A stretch of DNA of 64,000 bases from Paenibacillus_I sp035510375. Its GTDB lineage: Bacteria; Bacillota; Bacilli; Paenibacillales; Paenibacillaceae. A model generated the notes under the pieces. That model made no database searches and was not told where the DNA came from. It saw only the letters and a list, made by a program, of their open reading frames with translations. Where the stretch lies: the NCBI RefSeq assembly GCF_035510375.1, contig NZ_DATKHG010000058.1. One strand, 5' to 3'. Made by a program: the position numbers and the translations under genes. This document shows, in pieces, positions 16,797 through 24,688 of the stretch (positions within the stretch are counted from its first letter, which is position 1; every line of letters starts with the position of its first letter).

Positions 16797-17480
16797 ATGT
16801 TATTTTTTTACCCGATGGATTGGCTCATTCTCGTTGCGTTCGGCATCTCGATCTGGGCGCAATTCCGCGTCAAGGGCACGTTCAATCGTTGGGCTGAAGT
16901 GCCGACCGCTTACGGCCTGACCGGTTACCAAGCGGCGCGCCGGATGCTCGACAGCAACGGCCTGCACGATGTGCCGATCGAGCCGATTCCCGGCCGCCTG
17001 ACCGACCATTACGACCCGATTCACCGGGTTGTCCGCCTGTCGGAGCCGGTTTATTACGAGAACTCGATTTCGGCCGTTTCAGTCGCCTGCCACGAGGTCG
17101 GCCACGCGATCCAGCACAGCGTCTCCTACCCGATGCTCGTGCTACGGCACAAAATGTTCCCGATCGTACGGTTCGCATCCGGCATCGCGCCGTTTCTGCT
17201 GATCGCCGGCTTCCTTTTCAGCGCTTTTAACCTGATCGGCCTCGGCATCATCTTCTTCTCGGCGGCGGTCGCTTTCCAGCTCGTTACGCTGCCGGTCGAA
17301 TTTAACGCCAGCAGCCGGGCGAGAGACCTGATGATCGCCGAAGGGTTCATTACGAACGAGGAAGAACGTGGCGTGGCGAAAATGCTGAACGCCGCCGCTT
17401 TGACATATGTAGCGGCCGCGCTGATCTCGCTCCTGGAGCTGCTGAAGTACATTATGATCTTTACCTCCAACCGGGAGTAA
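16797..17480 (+). CDS. Membrane zinc metallopeptidase, YugP family
   Basis: A 227-aa protein. A membrane anchor at 5-20 is followed by a cytoplasmic-face metallopeptidase region with HEVGHAIQH, where the two histidines and Glu of HExxH are intact. Two or three hydrophobic segments (about 128-170 and 200-222) and LPVEFNASSRA complete the family pattern (neutral zinc metallopeptidase, PF04298 type). It probably degrades or processes membrane proteins. The ribosome site is a perfect GGAGGGAG. It appears co-transcribed with merR. Confidence 0.92.
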   Translation: MLFFYPMDWLILVAFGISIWAQFRVKGTFNRWAEVPTAYGLTGYQAARRMLDSNGLHDVPIEPIPGRLTDHYDPIHRVVRLSEPVYYENSISAVSVACHEVGHAIQHSVSYPMLVLRHKMFPIVRFASGIAPFLLIAGFLFSAFNLIGLGIIFFSAAVAFQLVTLPVEFNASSRARDLMIAEGFITNEEERGVAKMLNAAALTYVAAALISLLELLKYIMIFTSNRE

Positions 17481-17495
17481 CGTCTGGACATGAAC

Positions 17496-17521
17496 AAGCC
17501 GCCTTCGACCGAAGGCGGCTT
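17496..17521. terminator. Rho-independent terminator
   Basis: AAGCCGCCTTC pairs with GAAGGCGGCTT around GACC and is followed by CTTTAT. It lies between the converging zinc peptidase and LysR genes. Confidence 0.8.
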
Positions 17522-17539
17522 CTTTATGCTCCATTGCCG

Positions 17540-18445
17540 TCACTTGCTCCCCGCCAACGAGTCGGAGAAATAATCGAGCAAATATTGATGAAACACTTTG
17601 GCGACCAGCGGGAGCTTCTCGTTCGAGCGATGAATGAGCCCGATCGTGCGCGTCACTTCGGGACAGCTGATCTCCACCTTGGCCGGCTGGAACGGGCCGA
17701 TCTGGAACAGCGCCATTTCCGGCAGCAGGCTGACGCCCATGCCGGCCGCGACCAAGCCGCGAATCGTATCGGTCTCTTCCCCCTCGAACGCGATTTTCGG
17801 CGTAAACCCCGCCTCCAGACACGCATCCCACACGATCGGGCGCAACGAATAACCTTCCCTGAACAACACGAAGCTCTCATCCTTCAGCTGCGACAGCTCG
17901 ATCGACGTTTCGTGCGACAGCGGATGGCCGGGCGGCAAAATGGCGTACAGCTTCTCGGTCAGCACGATGTCCCCGCATATATGCTCCACTTTTTCCGGCA
18001 GCGGCGAGATAAAGGCGAGATCCACCTCGCCGTTGACGACGTCCTTGATCAATGACGGGTACATCCCTTGCTTGAAGCGGAAACGGACATTCGGATGCGC
18101 GCGCCGGAACAGCGCGACCACCTTCGGTATCAAATGAATGCCCAGGCTGTGCGGGAAGCCCAGCCGAATCTCGCCATGCTCCGGATCCATAAATTCATGA
18201 ATTTCAACGATCGCGCGCTCCAGGTCGGCGATGATCGACTCGGCGCGCTTGAGAAACAGCTGGCCGACAGGCGTAAGCTGAAGATTTCTCCCTTTTTGCA
18301 GAAAAAGCTTGACGCCGAGCTCCTCCTCGAGCTGGTGTATCTGCCGGCTGACGGCCGATTGCGCCACATGCAGCTCCTCCGCCGCGCGCGTCACGTGTTC
18401 GCGGTTCGCGACTTCCACAAAATAATACAACTGCCTCAGTTCCAT
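17540..18445 (-). CDS. LysR-family regulator, GltC-like
   Basis: A 302-aa protein. The winged helix (MELRQLYYFVEVANREHVT, AAEELHVAQSAVSRQIHQLE) and the effector domain (about 90-295) closely follow the pattern of B. subtilis GltC, for example FPHSLGIHLIPKV, QGMYPSLI, and FREGYSLRPIVWDACLEAGF. GltC activates glutamate synthase genes. No gltAB is in this window, so the target here is unknown and a different metabolic role is possible. The ATG at 18445 is chosen over an upstream extension because it begins the conserved domain. It lies eight bases after the rhomboid gene. Confidence 0.88.
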   Translation of the reverse strand: MELRQLYYFVEVANREHVTRAAEELHVAQSAVSRQIHQLEEELGVKLFLQKGRNLQLTPVGQLFLKRAESIIADLERAIVEIHEFMDPEHGEIRLGFPHSLGIHLIPKVVALFRRAHPNVRFRFKQGMYPSLIKDVVNGEVDLAFISPLPEKVEHICGDIVLTEKLYAILPPGHPLSHETSIELSQLKDESFVLFREGYSLRPIVWDACLEAGFTPKIAFEGEETDTIRGLVAAGMGVSLLPEMALFQIGPFQPAKVEISCPEVTRTIGLIHRSNEKLPLVAKVFHQYLLDYFSDSLAGSK

Positions 18446-18453
18446 AACTTCCC

Positions 18454-19062
18454 CTAACTCCGCTTTCTTCCGCGGACGAACATGCCCATCATGACAAAAC
18501 CGGCAATGCCGCCGCCGATGTGGGCCCAAATATTAATATTAGGCGACAATACCGAATAAATCAAACCGAAAACGAGGATCGTATAGACTGTTTTGCGGGA
18601 CGCCTCATCCATCGCGTATTTGCGGAACACCGCCATGTACAGGTAAGCGCCGAAAATTCCGTAAATGGAGCCGGAAGCCCCAACGGACAACTGCTCGGAG
18701 CCGGCATAGACGACCGCGCTGACCGCGTTGGCGAGAATACCGGCCATGATATAGAAAAGCAAATACCGCGCATGCCCAAGCAGCCGTTCAAGCGGAGGCG
18801 CGAACACCAGAATCGAAAAGCTGTTGAACAGCAAATGCTGCCAGCCGGCGTGCAGGACGATCGACGTCGCGTAGCGCCAAGGCTGCTGCAAGCCGAACAG
18901 GTTGTTGCCAGGCTCCTGATAAAACATTCCCCACATGGTCAGCAGACGCCCAAGGAACAGCCAATCCGCGATAAACACCATCAGATTGACCGCCAGAATC
19001 GCTGCCGTCACCGGATATAAACGTACATAGCTACGGAAGCTCTCGTAGCGTAAAAAAATCAT
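18454..19062 (-). CDS. Rhomboid-family intramembrane serine protease
   Basis: A 202-aa protein with six membrane segments. The catalytic serine is in SVGASGSIYGIFGAYLY, the catalytic histidine in NIWAHIGGGIAGFVM, and the loop motif HAGWQHLLFNSFSI is present. It cleaves membrane proteins within the bilayer. The cytoplasmic TPR extension of YqgP-type members is missing, so this is a minimal rhomboid. The start has GGGAGGAA upstream. It is the first gene of a two-gene unit with the LysR regulator. Confidence 0.92.
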   Translation of the reverse strand: MIFLRYESFRSYVRLYPVTAAILAVNLMVFIADWLFLGRLLTMWGMFYQEPGNNLFGLQQPWRYATSIVLHAGWQHLLFNSFSILVFAPPLERLLGHARYLLFYIMAGILANAVSAVVYAGSEQLSVGASGSIYGIFGAYLYMAVFRKYAMDEASRKTVYTILVFGLIYSVLSPNINIWAHIGGGIAGFVMMGMFVRGRKRS

Positions 19063-19135
19063 CGGTCATTCCTCCCGTTATGATGTACGTTCGATAGCGC
19101 AAGCGGTTCCGGCTCATCCGGTCAATGCCAATGAT

Positions 19136-19165
19136 TGGACAATGGCCTTCATCTCCGATTATAAT
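19136..19165 (+). promoter_or_regulatory. Promoter of tpx
   Basis: TGGACA (19136-19141) and a perfect TATAAT (19160-19165) are 18 bases apart, 40 bases before the tpx ATG. Confidence 0.6.
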
Positions 19166-19205
19166 AAAGGACGGTACAAGCAATCAAATAGAGGAGGAAA
19201 CAATA

Positions 19206-19724
19206 ATGGCACAAGAACGCGCAGGCGTGGCGACGCTCAAAGGCAATCCGCTGACGCTGCTCGGACCAGAACTCAAGAAAGGCGACAAGGCGCCCGACTT
19301 CCGGCTCAACAAATCCCTTGTGGAAAGCGTTACGCTGGCCGACTTCGCCGGCAAAGTGAAGCTGATCAGCGTCGTGCCGTCGATCGACACCGGCGTATGC
19401 GACGCGCAGACGCGCCGTTTCAACGAAGCGTCCGCCGCCCTTGGCGACAATGTGGCAATCCTCACGGTCAGCGTCGATCTTCCGATGGCGCAAGCCCGCT
19501 GGTGCGGCGCCGCAGGCGTGGACAAGGTCGTCATGCTCTCCGACTACAAGGACAACAACTTCGGCGAAGCGTACGGGACCTTGATCAAGGAGCTTCGCCT
19601 CGACTTCCGTGCGATCTTCGTCATCGATGCGAACGACACGATTCAGTACGTCGAGTACTTGAAGGAAATGACCGAGCATCCGGATTACGAGAAAGCGATC
19701 GAAGCGGCCAAAGCTCTCGTGTAA
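19206..19724 (+). CDS. tpx: Thiol peroxidase
   Basis: A 172-aa peroxiredoxin of the Tpx type. The peroxidatic cysteine lies in VVPSIDTGVCDAQTRRFN and the resolving cysteine in ARWCGAAG, with the usual spacing. It reduces H2O2 and organic hydroperoxides in the cytoplasm using thioredoxin. The ATG at 19206 follows GGAGGAAACAATA; an in-frame ATG 81 bases upstream lies before the promoter -10 and cannot be used from that promoter. It is monocistronic. Confidence 0.95.
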   Translation: MAQERAGVATLKGNPLTLLGPELKKGDKAPDFRLNKSLVESVTLADFAGKVKLISVVPSIDTGVCDAQTRRFNEASAALGDNVAILTVSVDLPMAQARWCGAAGVDKVVMLSDYKDNNFGEAYGTLIKELRLDFRAIFVIDANDTIQYVEYLKEMTEHPDYEKAIEAAKALV

Positions 19725-19813
19725 AAAAATCCCCAAAAAGGGAAGCCGGGCTCTGAAGCTTATGCCGATTACTTTTCGGGGACGCCCATGTTACGGTAAA
19801 TAACGGCAATAAC

Positions 19814-19850
19814 AAAGCGAGCGGGGGCTATTTAAACCCCGGCTCGCTTT
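19814..19850. terminator. Rho-independent terminator between tpx and the DUF1499-like gene
   Basis: AAAGCGAGC pairs with GCTCGCTTT, with a further four G-C pairs inside, followed by TTT on the plus strand. It is shared by two convergent genes. Confidence 0.8.
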
Positions 19851-19861
19851 TTTGCCCCCGA

Positions 19862-20254
19862 TTATTGCCGTTCCGCCTTGTAAGCGGCCAGCTTCTTGTC
19901 AAGTGCGCGGTAAATGTCGAGTATGACGCGGTAATTGGAGCCCAAGTCGCCGAAGGAGCCCCTGGAAGCGGAATAAATGTCGACTGCCGCCAGTACCGGA
20001 TTGATGCTGATGATCGATACGGTAATGTCCATCGTACGCCCCGACACAGTCCGCTTCTCGACGACGATTTCACCGACCGATTCCACCTCGTGAAGCACCT
20101 TGTAGCCCTGCATCTTTTTCAGTGTGGAGACGACTTCCTCCCAGGCCTTGTCTTTGGACATCTTGTAGTAATGTGATTTCAACAGCGGATCTTTGGCCTT
20201 GTCCCCCGTCTGCTCGTGACTGCGGATCAATCCGACCAGCGTGCGCTTCAACAA
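19862..20254 (-). CDS. DUF1499-like conserved protein
   Basis: A 130-aa soluble protein starting at TTG 20254, seven bases after GGGGGAG. The second half (VDIYSASRGSFGDLGSNYRV, about 85-110) has the S-R-x-G-x-x-D-L-G-x-N pattern of DUF1499 proteins. The first half holds KDPLLKSHYYKMSKDKAWEE. No signal peptide or membrane span is present. The function is unknown. It is transcribed alone, towards tpx. Confidence 0.75.
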   Translation of the reverse strand: MLKRTLVGLIRSHEQTGDKAKDPLLKSHYYKMSKDKAWEEVVSTLKKMQGYKVLHEVESVGEIVVEKRTVSGRTMDITVSIISINPVLAAVDIYSASRGSFGDLGSNYRVILDIYRALDKKLAAYKAERQ

Positions 20255-20370
20255 GCGATCTCCCCCTCAGGCATCTCTTTCTGCTATCCTATATGATACC
20301 ATGAAACTAAATATGAGAAAACCTATATTGAGGCTCCTTATAAATGAACTGCCGCTTGAAAAAAAAAAGC

Positions 20371-20418
20371 AAAAAAACTCCCCATCCGTCGTACCCCGCA
20401 GGGACAACAAGTGAGGAG
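20371..20418 (-). terminator. Rho-independent terminator downstream of 6S RNA
   Basis: On the minus strand CTCCTCA (20412-20418) pairs with TGGGGAG (20378-20384) across an inner hairpin and is followed by seven T (20371-20377). It is about 15 bases past the mature 6S 3' end, so a longer precursor is likely. Confidence 0.7.
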
Positions 20419-20432
20419 CGGTCGCATTCGGC

Positions 20433-20614
20433 AAAAACCCGCCAATGCCGTCCGGCTATCTTGTTTCTGAACCCGCTCTCGCAGGTGGGTGATCGCAGAA
20501 GCGTTTTTGAAGTCCCTTTTCGAGGGCATGACAGCCGCGCTTCGATATTGGTCTCCCTAGAAACAGCCATTGGTTCAAAACAACGTATAAGCCGTAACGA
20601 ACATCGCAGGATGT
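20433..20614 (-). ncRNA. ssrS: 6S RNA
   Basis: About 182 nt on the minus strand. The 5' end CCTGCGATGTTCG pairs with the 3' GCATTGGCGGG to form the closing stem. Internal elements match Firmicute 6S RNAs as I remember them: TTGAACCAATGGCTGTTTC, TAGGGAGACCAATA, GTCATGCCCTCGAAAAGGGA, GATCACCCACCTGCGAGAGC, GGTTCAGAAACAAGATAGC. 6S RNA mimics an open promoter and binds sigma-A RNA polymerase in stationary phase. It has its own sigma-A promoter. Ends are estimated from the promoter and the closing stem. The rest of the 20255-20703 gap holds only its promoter and terminator. Confidence 0.85.
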
Positions 20615-20620
20615 ACCATC

Positions 20621-20649
20621 ATTATAGAGTTATCCGGCGCAAAAGTAAA
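20621..20649 (-). promoter_or_regulatory. Sigma-A promoter of 6S RNA
   Basis: On the minus strand TTTACT (20644-20649) and a perfect TATAAT (20621-20626) are 17 bases apart. This places transcription start near 20614. Confidence 0.7.
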
Positions 20650-20703
20650 CCTCGCGTAGGCCCCGAACGACTGAAAATAGTTGCCAGCCCTGGCCGCTTG
20701 CGT

Positions 20704-21465
20704 TTATTGCTTCGGTTCCTGCTCCGCGATTTCCCGTTCCTGCTGCTCCAGCTGCTCCTGGCGCTCCATCATTTCCTTCATCTTCAGGTAAACCTGGTAA
20801 AAGTTAAAGAACGCCATATAAGCGATCAGACTGCCGGTGAAAAACGGGAACAGGAAGGTGAAGCGCGTGCTGATAAACAAAATCGCCACCGAGACCAGCA
20901 CCGTCGACAGCGAGCGGAACGGCCGGCCGATTGTAATCAGGATCGCATCCTTCACGAGCTGGAACGTGGACTTATGGTAATGAACGATCAGCGAGAAGAA
21001 ATTAAACAACGAGACGACCAGCAGCAGCCCGAGCCCCAGAAAAATATAGGATAGGAGCTGCAAGCCTTGAATGCCCGACAAGTATACACGGTAATCGACG
21101 ATAATGATGACGAAAATAAGCGTGTACAGCAAACCGCCCAGCATGCTCTTCACATAGTTTTCCTTGTAGCCTCGGAAAAACGTTTTCAACAATGGGGCGT
21201 CGACTTCCCCCATCACCCATTTGCGGACCGTCGTAAACATCGCGGACGTCGCCGGAAAGAAAAAGAACGGTGCCGCCGCGCCCGCCAGCATCAGGCTTGC
21301 CAGCAGCTGGTCAAGCTCTTCCACCGTGTTGTAAACGAATAACGGAACAAGCAGCAAATACAGGAACGGCAGCGAGCAGATAACCCATAGTACGTTCGTC
21401 ACCGATAACCGCATAATCCATTCCGAAATTTTGTAGAAGCCTCCCATAAGGCCCCGCATCTCCAT
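20704..21465 (-). CDS. YesL-like DUF624 membrane protein
   Basis: A 253-aa protein with five or six membrane segments and a charged C-terminal tail rich in Glu/Gln (about 225-253, a probable short coiled coil). The N-terminal MGGFYKISEWIMRLSVTNVL, the SLPFLYLLL region and the ATSAMFTTVRKWVMGEVDAP loop are typical of DUF624/YesL. Family members often stand beside carbohydrate ABC transporters, but here none is adjacent. The function is unknown. The ribosome site GGAGGGATTCGG precedes the ATG at 21465. Confidence 0.88.
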   Translation of the reverse strand: MEMRGLMGGFYKISEWIMRLSVTNVLWVICSLPFLYLLLVPLFVYNTVEELDQLLASLMLAGAAAPFFFFPATSAMFTTVRKWVMGEVDAPLLKTFFRGYKENYVKSMLGGLLYTLIFVIIIVDYRVYLSGIQGLQLLSYIFLGLGLLLVVSLFNFFSLIVHYHKSTFQLVKDAILITIGRPFRSLSTVLVSVAILFISTRFTFLFPFFTGSLIAYMAFFNFYQVYLKMKEMMERQEQLEQQEREIAEQEPKQ

Positions 21466-21497
21466 CCGAATCCCTCCGGTTTGTTCAGTGAAGAAAA

Positions 21498-21553
21498 AAC
21501 CGGGACAATCCGTTCCGCGCCTATAGATGCGGGCCGGCCGGATTGTCCCGGTT
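21498..21553 (-). terminator. Rho-independent terminator of cshA
   Basis: AACCGGGACAATCCG (21498-21512) is perfectly complementary to 21539-21553, with an inner GC-rich loop. On the minus strand it is followed by TTTTTTC. It stands between cshA and the DUF624 gene. Confidence 0.85.
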
Positions 21554-21572
21554 CCGTCTTTAAATGCAAAGC

Positions 21573-23084
21573 TTACTCATCGGACGAGCCGCCGCGATAC
21601 CCGCCGCCGCCCTGCGAACCGCCGCGGTATCCGCCGCCCCCGCGACCGTCACGCGAGCCGCCCCCGCGGTATCCGCCGCCGCTCCCGCTCCGGTTGCCGC
21701 CGCCGAACGGGCCGCCGGAGAAGCGGCGCCCGCTGGAGCGAACGTCAGGCCTGCGTTTCTTGGCCCGAATCGGATCCTCCGGCGTCAGCTCGATGCTGAC
21801 GTCCTTCTTCTCGCCGGTCAGCAGCTTCATCGCTGCCGCAAGAAGATGAACCGAATCGTACTGCTCCAGCAATTGAATCGAAAGGCCCTTGTACTCCTGG
21901 ATTTCATCGTTCTGGACGACCTCGATCAGGCGCTCCGCCGTCAAACGCTGCTTGCCTTCGATCGCTTCGGCGATGCTTGGAAGCGGCTTACGGGCGATTT
22001 TCTGACGAGTAACCTTCTCGATGAAGTGCAAATGATCCAGCTCGCGCGGCGTGACGAACGACCAGGCCGTTCCTTCCTTGCCCGCGCGTCCGGTCCTGCC
22101 GATCCGGTGAACGTAGCTTTCCGGGTCCTGCGGCAGGTCAAAGTTGATGACGTGCGTGACGCCGGAAACGTCGAGACCGCGCGCCGCCACATCCGTTGCG
22201 ACCAGCACGTCGATGCTGCCGTCGCGGAATTTGCGCATGACCGCGTCGCGCTGGTTCTGCGACAAGTCGCCGTGCAAGCCGTCCGCGGAGTATCCGCGCT
22301 TCTGCAGCGCTTCGCTCAGCTCGTCGACGCGGCGCTTCGTGCGCCCGAATACGATCGCCAGCTCCGGCGACTCCATGTCGAGCAGCCGGCTGATCGCCTC
22401 GAACTTCTGGCGCTCATGCACTTCGATGTAAGCCTGCTCGATCGATGGGGCCGTTATGTTCTTCGGGATGACGGAGACATGCTCCGGGTTGCGCAGGAAC
22501 TGCTGCGCCAGCTTCTGGATGTTCGGAGGCATTGTCGCCGAGAACAGCATCGTTTGGCGCTCTTCGGGCACAAGGCTCAGGATGCTCGTAATGTCTTCCA
22601 TGAAGCCCATATCCAGCATTTCGTCCGCCTCGTCAAGCACGACGGTCTGCACGTCGTCCAGCTTGATCGTCTTGCGGTTGATATGGTCGAGCAGCCGTCC
22701 CGGCGTACCGATAATGATATGCGGGCGCTTCTTCAGGGCGCGGATTTGCCGCCCGATATCCTGGCCGCCGTAGATCGGCAGCGTCCGGACGCCTTTGTAG
22801 CGGGCAAGCTTGCCGATCTCGTCGGCGACTTGGATCGCGAGCTCGCGCGTCGGCGTCATAATCAGCGCGACGATCCGCTCCTCGCTGACAGGAATTTTGT
22901 TGATGAGCGGGATGCCGAAAGCAGCCGTCTTGCCCGTACCCGTCTGCGCTTGTCCGATCAGATCGGATCCGGTCAGCGCGATCGGAATCGCTTTGTCTTG
23001 AATCGGGGTCGACTCTTCGAAGCCCAATTCGGTGATGGCCTGCAGCACTTTCGCTTCCAGGCCGAATTCAGCAAATGTTTTCAA
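21573..23084 (-). CDS. cshA: DEAD-box RNA helicase
   Basis: A 503-aa protein. All DEAD helicase motifs are visible in order: Q motif (STPIQDKAIP), I (AQTGTGKT), Ia (PTRELAIQ), II (VLDEADEML), III (SAT), IV (IVFGRTKRRVDEL), V (VATDVAARGLDVSG) and VI (YVHRIGRTGRAGKEG). The C-terminal tail (about 440-503) is rich in Gly, Arg and Tyr (GGYRGG repeats), as in CshA. It belongs to the RNA degradosome and ribosome assembly at low temperature. The start is TTG at 23084 with AAAGGAG upstream; an ATG ten bases earlier is out of frame. Confidence 0.95.
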   Translation of the reverse strand: MKTFAEFGLEAKVLQAITELGFEESTPIQDKAIPIALTGSDLIGQAQTGTGKTAAFGIPLINKIPVSEERIVALIMTPTRELAIQVADEIGKLARYKGVRTLPIYGGQDIGRQIRALKKRPHIIIGTPGRLLDHINRKTIKLDDVQTVVLDEADEMLDMGFMEDITSILSLVPEERQTMLFSATMPPNIQKLAQQFLRNPEHVSVIPKNITAPSIEQAYIEVHERQKFEAISRLLDMESPELAIVFGRTKRRVDELSEALQKRGYSADGLHGDLSQNQRDAVMRKFRDGSIDVLVATDVAARGLDVSGVTHVINFDLPQDPESYVHRIGRTGRAGKEGTAWSFVTPRELDHLHFIEKVTRQKIARKPLPSIAEAIEGKQRLTAERLIEVVQNDEIQEYKGLSIQLLEQYDSVHLLAAAMKLLTGEKKDVSIELTPEDPIRAKKRRPDVRSSGRRFSGGPFGGGNRSGSGGGYRGGGSRDGRGGGGYRGGSQGGGGYRGGSSDE

Positions 23085-23259
23085 ACTTTCTCATACTCCT
23101 TTTTTCTCTGTGCGTTCTTCTTGAAAATATCCCAATCATTATAGCACAGTTCGGAATGTGAATACCAGCGAACGGTAATTGGGGAACCTAATTCTATTTC
23201 CCGGACGGTGCGTGCCCAGTCTCACACGTTCCGCGAAGACTTGAAAGGAGACCACCTCC

Positions 23260-24087
23260 ATGAACGCCATACGCTCGGCGGGCTCGTTGGCCGGCTTGAC
23301 GGTCGGCGCTTTCTTAATCGCCTTCGGCTTCAACCAGATGCTCATCCCTCACCGATTGCTGAGCGGCGGATTGTCGGGCGTCGCGATGATGCTCGGTTAT
23401 GCAACCGGCTGGCCCGTGAATCTAATGTACTTCGCGCTCAATGTCCCCGTGCTCGCCTGGGGATGGTTCGTCCTGGGCCGCTCGTTCGTTCTGTGGAGCA
23501 TCTATTCCGTAGCCGCGGCAACTTTCCTGATGCAGTTTACCCCGGTTAGCCCGCTCGTGACCGATCCGGTCCTCGGAGCCGTGTTCGGCGGCGTCATATT
23601 CGGCTTCGGGAGCGGCCTGTCCCTGCGTTTCGGCGGATCGTCCGGCGGCTTCGACGTCATCGCATCCGTCGTCACCCGCAAGCGCGACATACCGGTGGGC
23701 ATGCTTCTTTTTCTGCTCAACGGAGCGGTCATCGGCACACTGGCTCTGCAGACCGGAGACTGGGACATCGTGCTGTACTCCATGCTCTCGATTTTCGCCG
23801 CCGGCAAGGTCGTCGACCTCGTCCATATCCGTCAAGTAAAGGTGACCGCTTTTATTATTACCCGCGAAACCGAAAAATTGTTAGACAAATTGCTCACCCT
23901 TGAGCGGGGCGTGACCGTTATCCGGACAAGAGGCGCCTATGACCGCACCGAGAAGGATATGCTGATGACCGTTACCACCCGCTACGAGCTGGCGGCGCTC
24001 CGCAGAACGATCCGGACGCTCGATCCGAAGGCGTTCGTCAACATCGTTGAAACCGTGGGCGTGATCGGCGAATTTCGCCGGATCTGA
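23260..24087 (+). CDS. YitT-family membrane protein with DUF2179 domain
   Basis: A 275-aa protein. Five membrane segments (about 8-180) carry the YitT signatures GFNQMLIPHRLLSGGLSGVA and RFGGSSGGFDVIASV. They are followed by a C-terminal cytoplasmic DUF2179 domain (about 195-270; VKVTAFIITRETEKL, LLTLERGVTVI). The family is widespread in Firmicutes; the substrate or role is uncertain. AAAGGAGACCACCTCC lies before the ATG. Confidence 0.9.
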   Translation: MNAIRSAGSLAGLTVGAFLIAFGFNQMLIPHRLLSGGLSGVAMMLGYATGWPVNLMYFALNVPVLAWGWFVLGRSFVLWSIYSVAAATFLMQFTPVSPLVTDPVLGAVFGGVIFGFGSGLSLRFGGSSGGFDVIASVVTRKRDIPVGMLLFLLNGAVIGTLALQTGDWDIVLYSMLSIFAAGKVVDLVHIRQVKVTAFIITRETEKLLDKLLTLERGVTVIRTRGAYDRTEKDMLMTVTTRYELAALRRTIRTLDPKAFVNIVETVGVIGEFRRI

Positions 24088-24141
24088 CCGGGGAAGGACG
24101 AACGGGCGCGGCGGATCGACCTATTTTTTTTATCGAAATGC

Positions 24142-24150
24142 TGGTATAAT
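24142..24150 (+). promoter_or_regulatory. Extended -10 promoter for the 64-aa gene
   Basis: TGGTATAAT at 24142-24150 is an extended -10 element, 83 bases upstream of the start at 24233. No good -35 is visible, as expected for this promoter class. Confidence 0.5.
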
Positions 24151-24232
24151 GAAAATGTCCCACAAGCGCTCGTTTCTAGCCCTGCGTTTTACCCGTATTC
24201 TTTGAAAACATTCGAGGAAAGGGTGATGCAAG

Positions 24233-24427
24233 ATGGATATGGAAACCGTAACGTTATCTCGGATTGTGGAAAAGTTGGCGCCGGAATTGGTCCCCTTCCT
24301 TACCGAGCGGGAGCTGAACATGAACATCGTCCTTCGGGAAGGGCTGGCCGTGCTGGAGCCGGAAGACGCGATTGAAATCGTGCAGCACAGTATTTACGAG
24401 ATTCAGAAGCAGGTCATGCTGCATTAA
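24233..24427 (+). CDS. Small conserved-looking protein, 64 aa
   Basis: A short acidic, helix-rich protein (MDMETVTLSRIVEKLAPELV to KQVMLH) with no membrane span or cysteine. GAAAGGGTG lies nine bases upstream of the ATG, an extended -10 promoter lies before it and a strong terminator follows, so expression is likely. I do not recognise a family. Confidence 0.7.
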   Translation: MDMETVTLSRIVEKLAPELVPFLTERELNMNIVLREGLAVLEPEDAIEIVQHSIYEIQKQVMLH

Positions 24428-24449
24428 CATGAGTGGATAGGGTCAAGGG

Positions 24450-24476
24450 CGGGAACGGAAACGTTCCCGTTATTTT
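24450..24476 (+). terminator. Rho-independent terminator
   Basis: CGGGAACG, a GAAA tetraloop, then CGTTCCCG and TTATTTTTTT. This is a strong classic terminator 22 bases after the 64-aa gene. The remaining 24477-24688 shows only a TATAAT (24650-24655) before the next gene. Confidence 0.9.
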
Positions 24477-24688
24477 TTTGGAGATTATTTTGCCTTTCCC
24501 CCTGCTTCCCCCTTCCTAATCGTCCTATGCCGCACGGGCCCCGCATATAATGGCAGTAACGGCCGGCATAGGCGAATATCGCTCAACAAAACCCAACACC
24601 GTTTTACAAATCCTACGAAATACCTGTGTCTCACACTCCCAATCTGTTTTATAATTTAGGAGACTAGAGTGATAGGGAGAGGAACAAC

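Noticed and set aside
20420..20620. Riboswitch or T-box leader before the downstream gene
   Set aside because: The RNA ends in its own terminator with no gene directly downstream on that strand, and its conserved elements are those of 6S RNA.
21564..23144. Long plus-strand frame opposite cshA
   Set aside because: It is a GC-rich antisense shadow of a fully motif-supported DEAD-box helicase and has Arg/Leu-rich nonsense composition.
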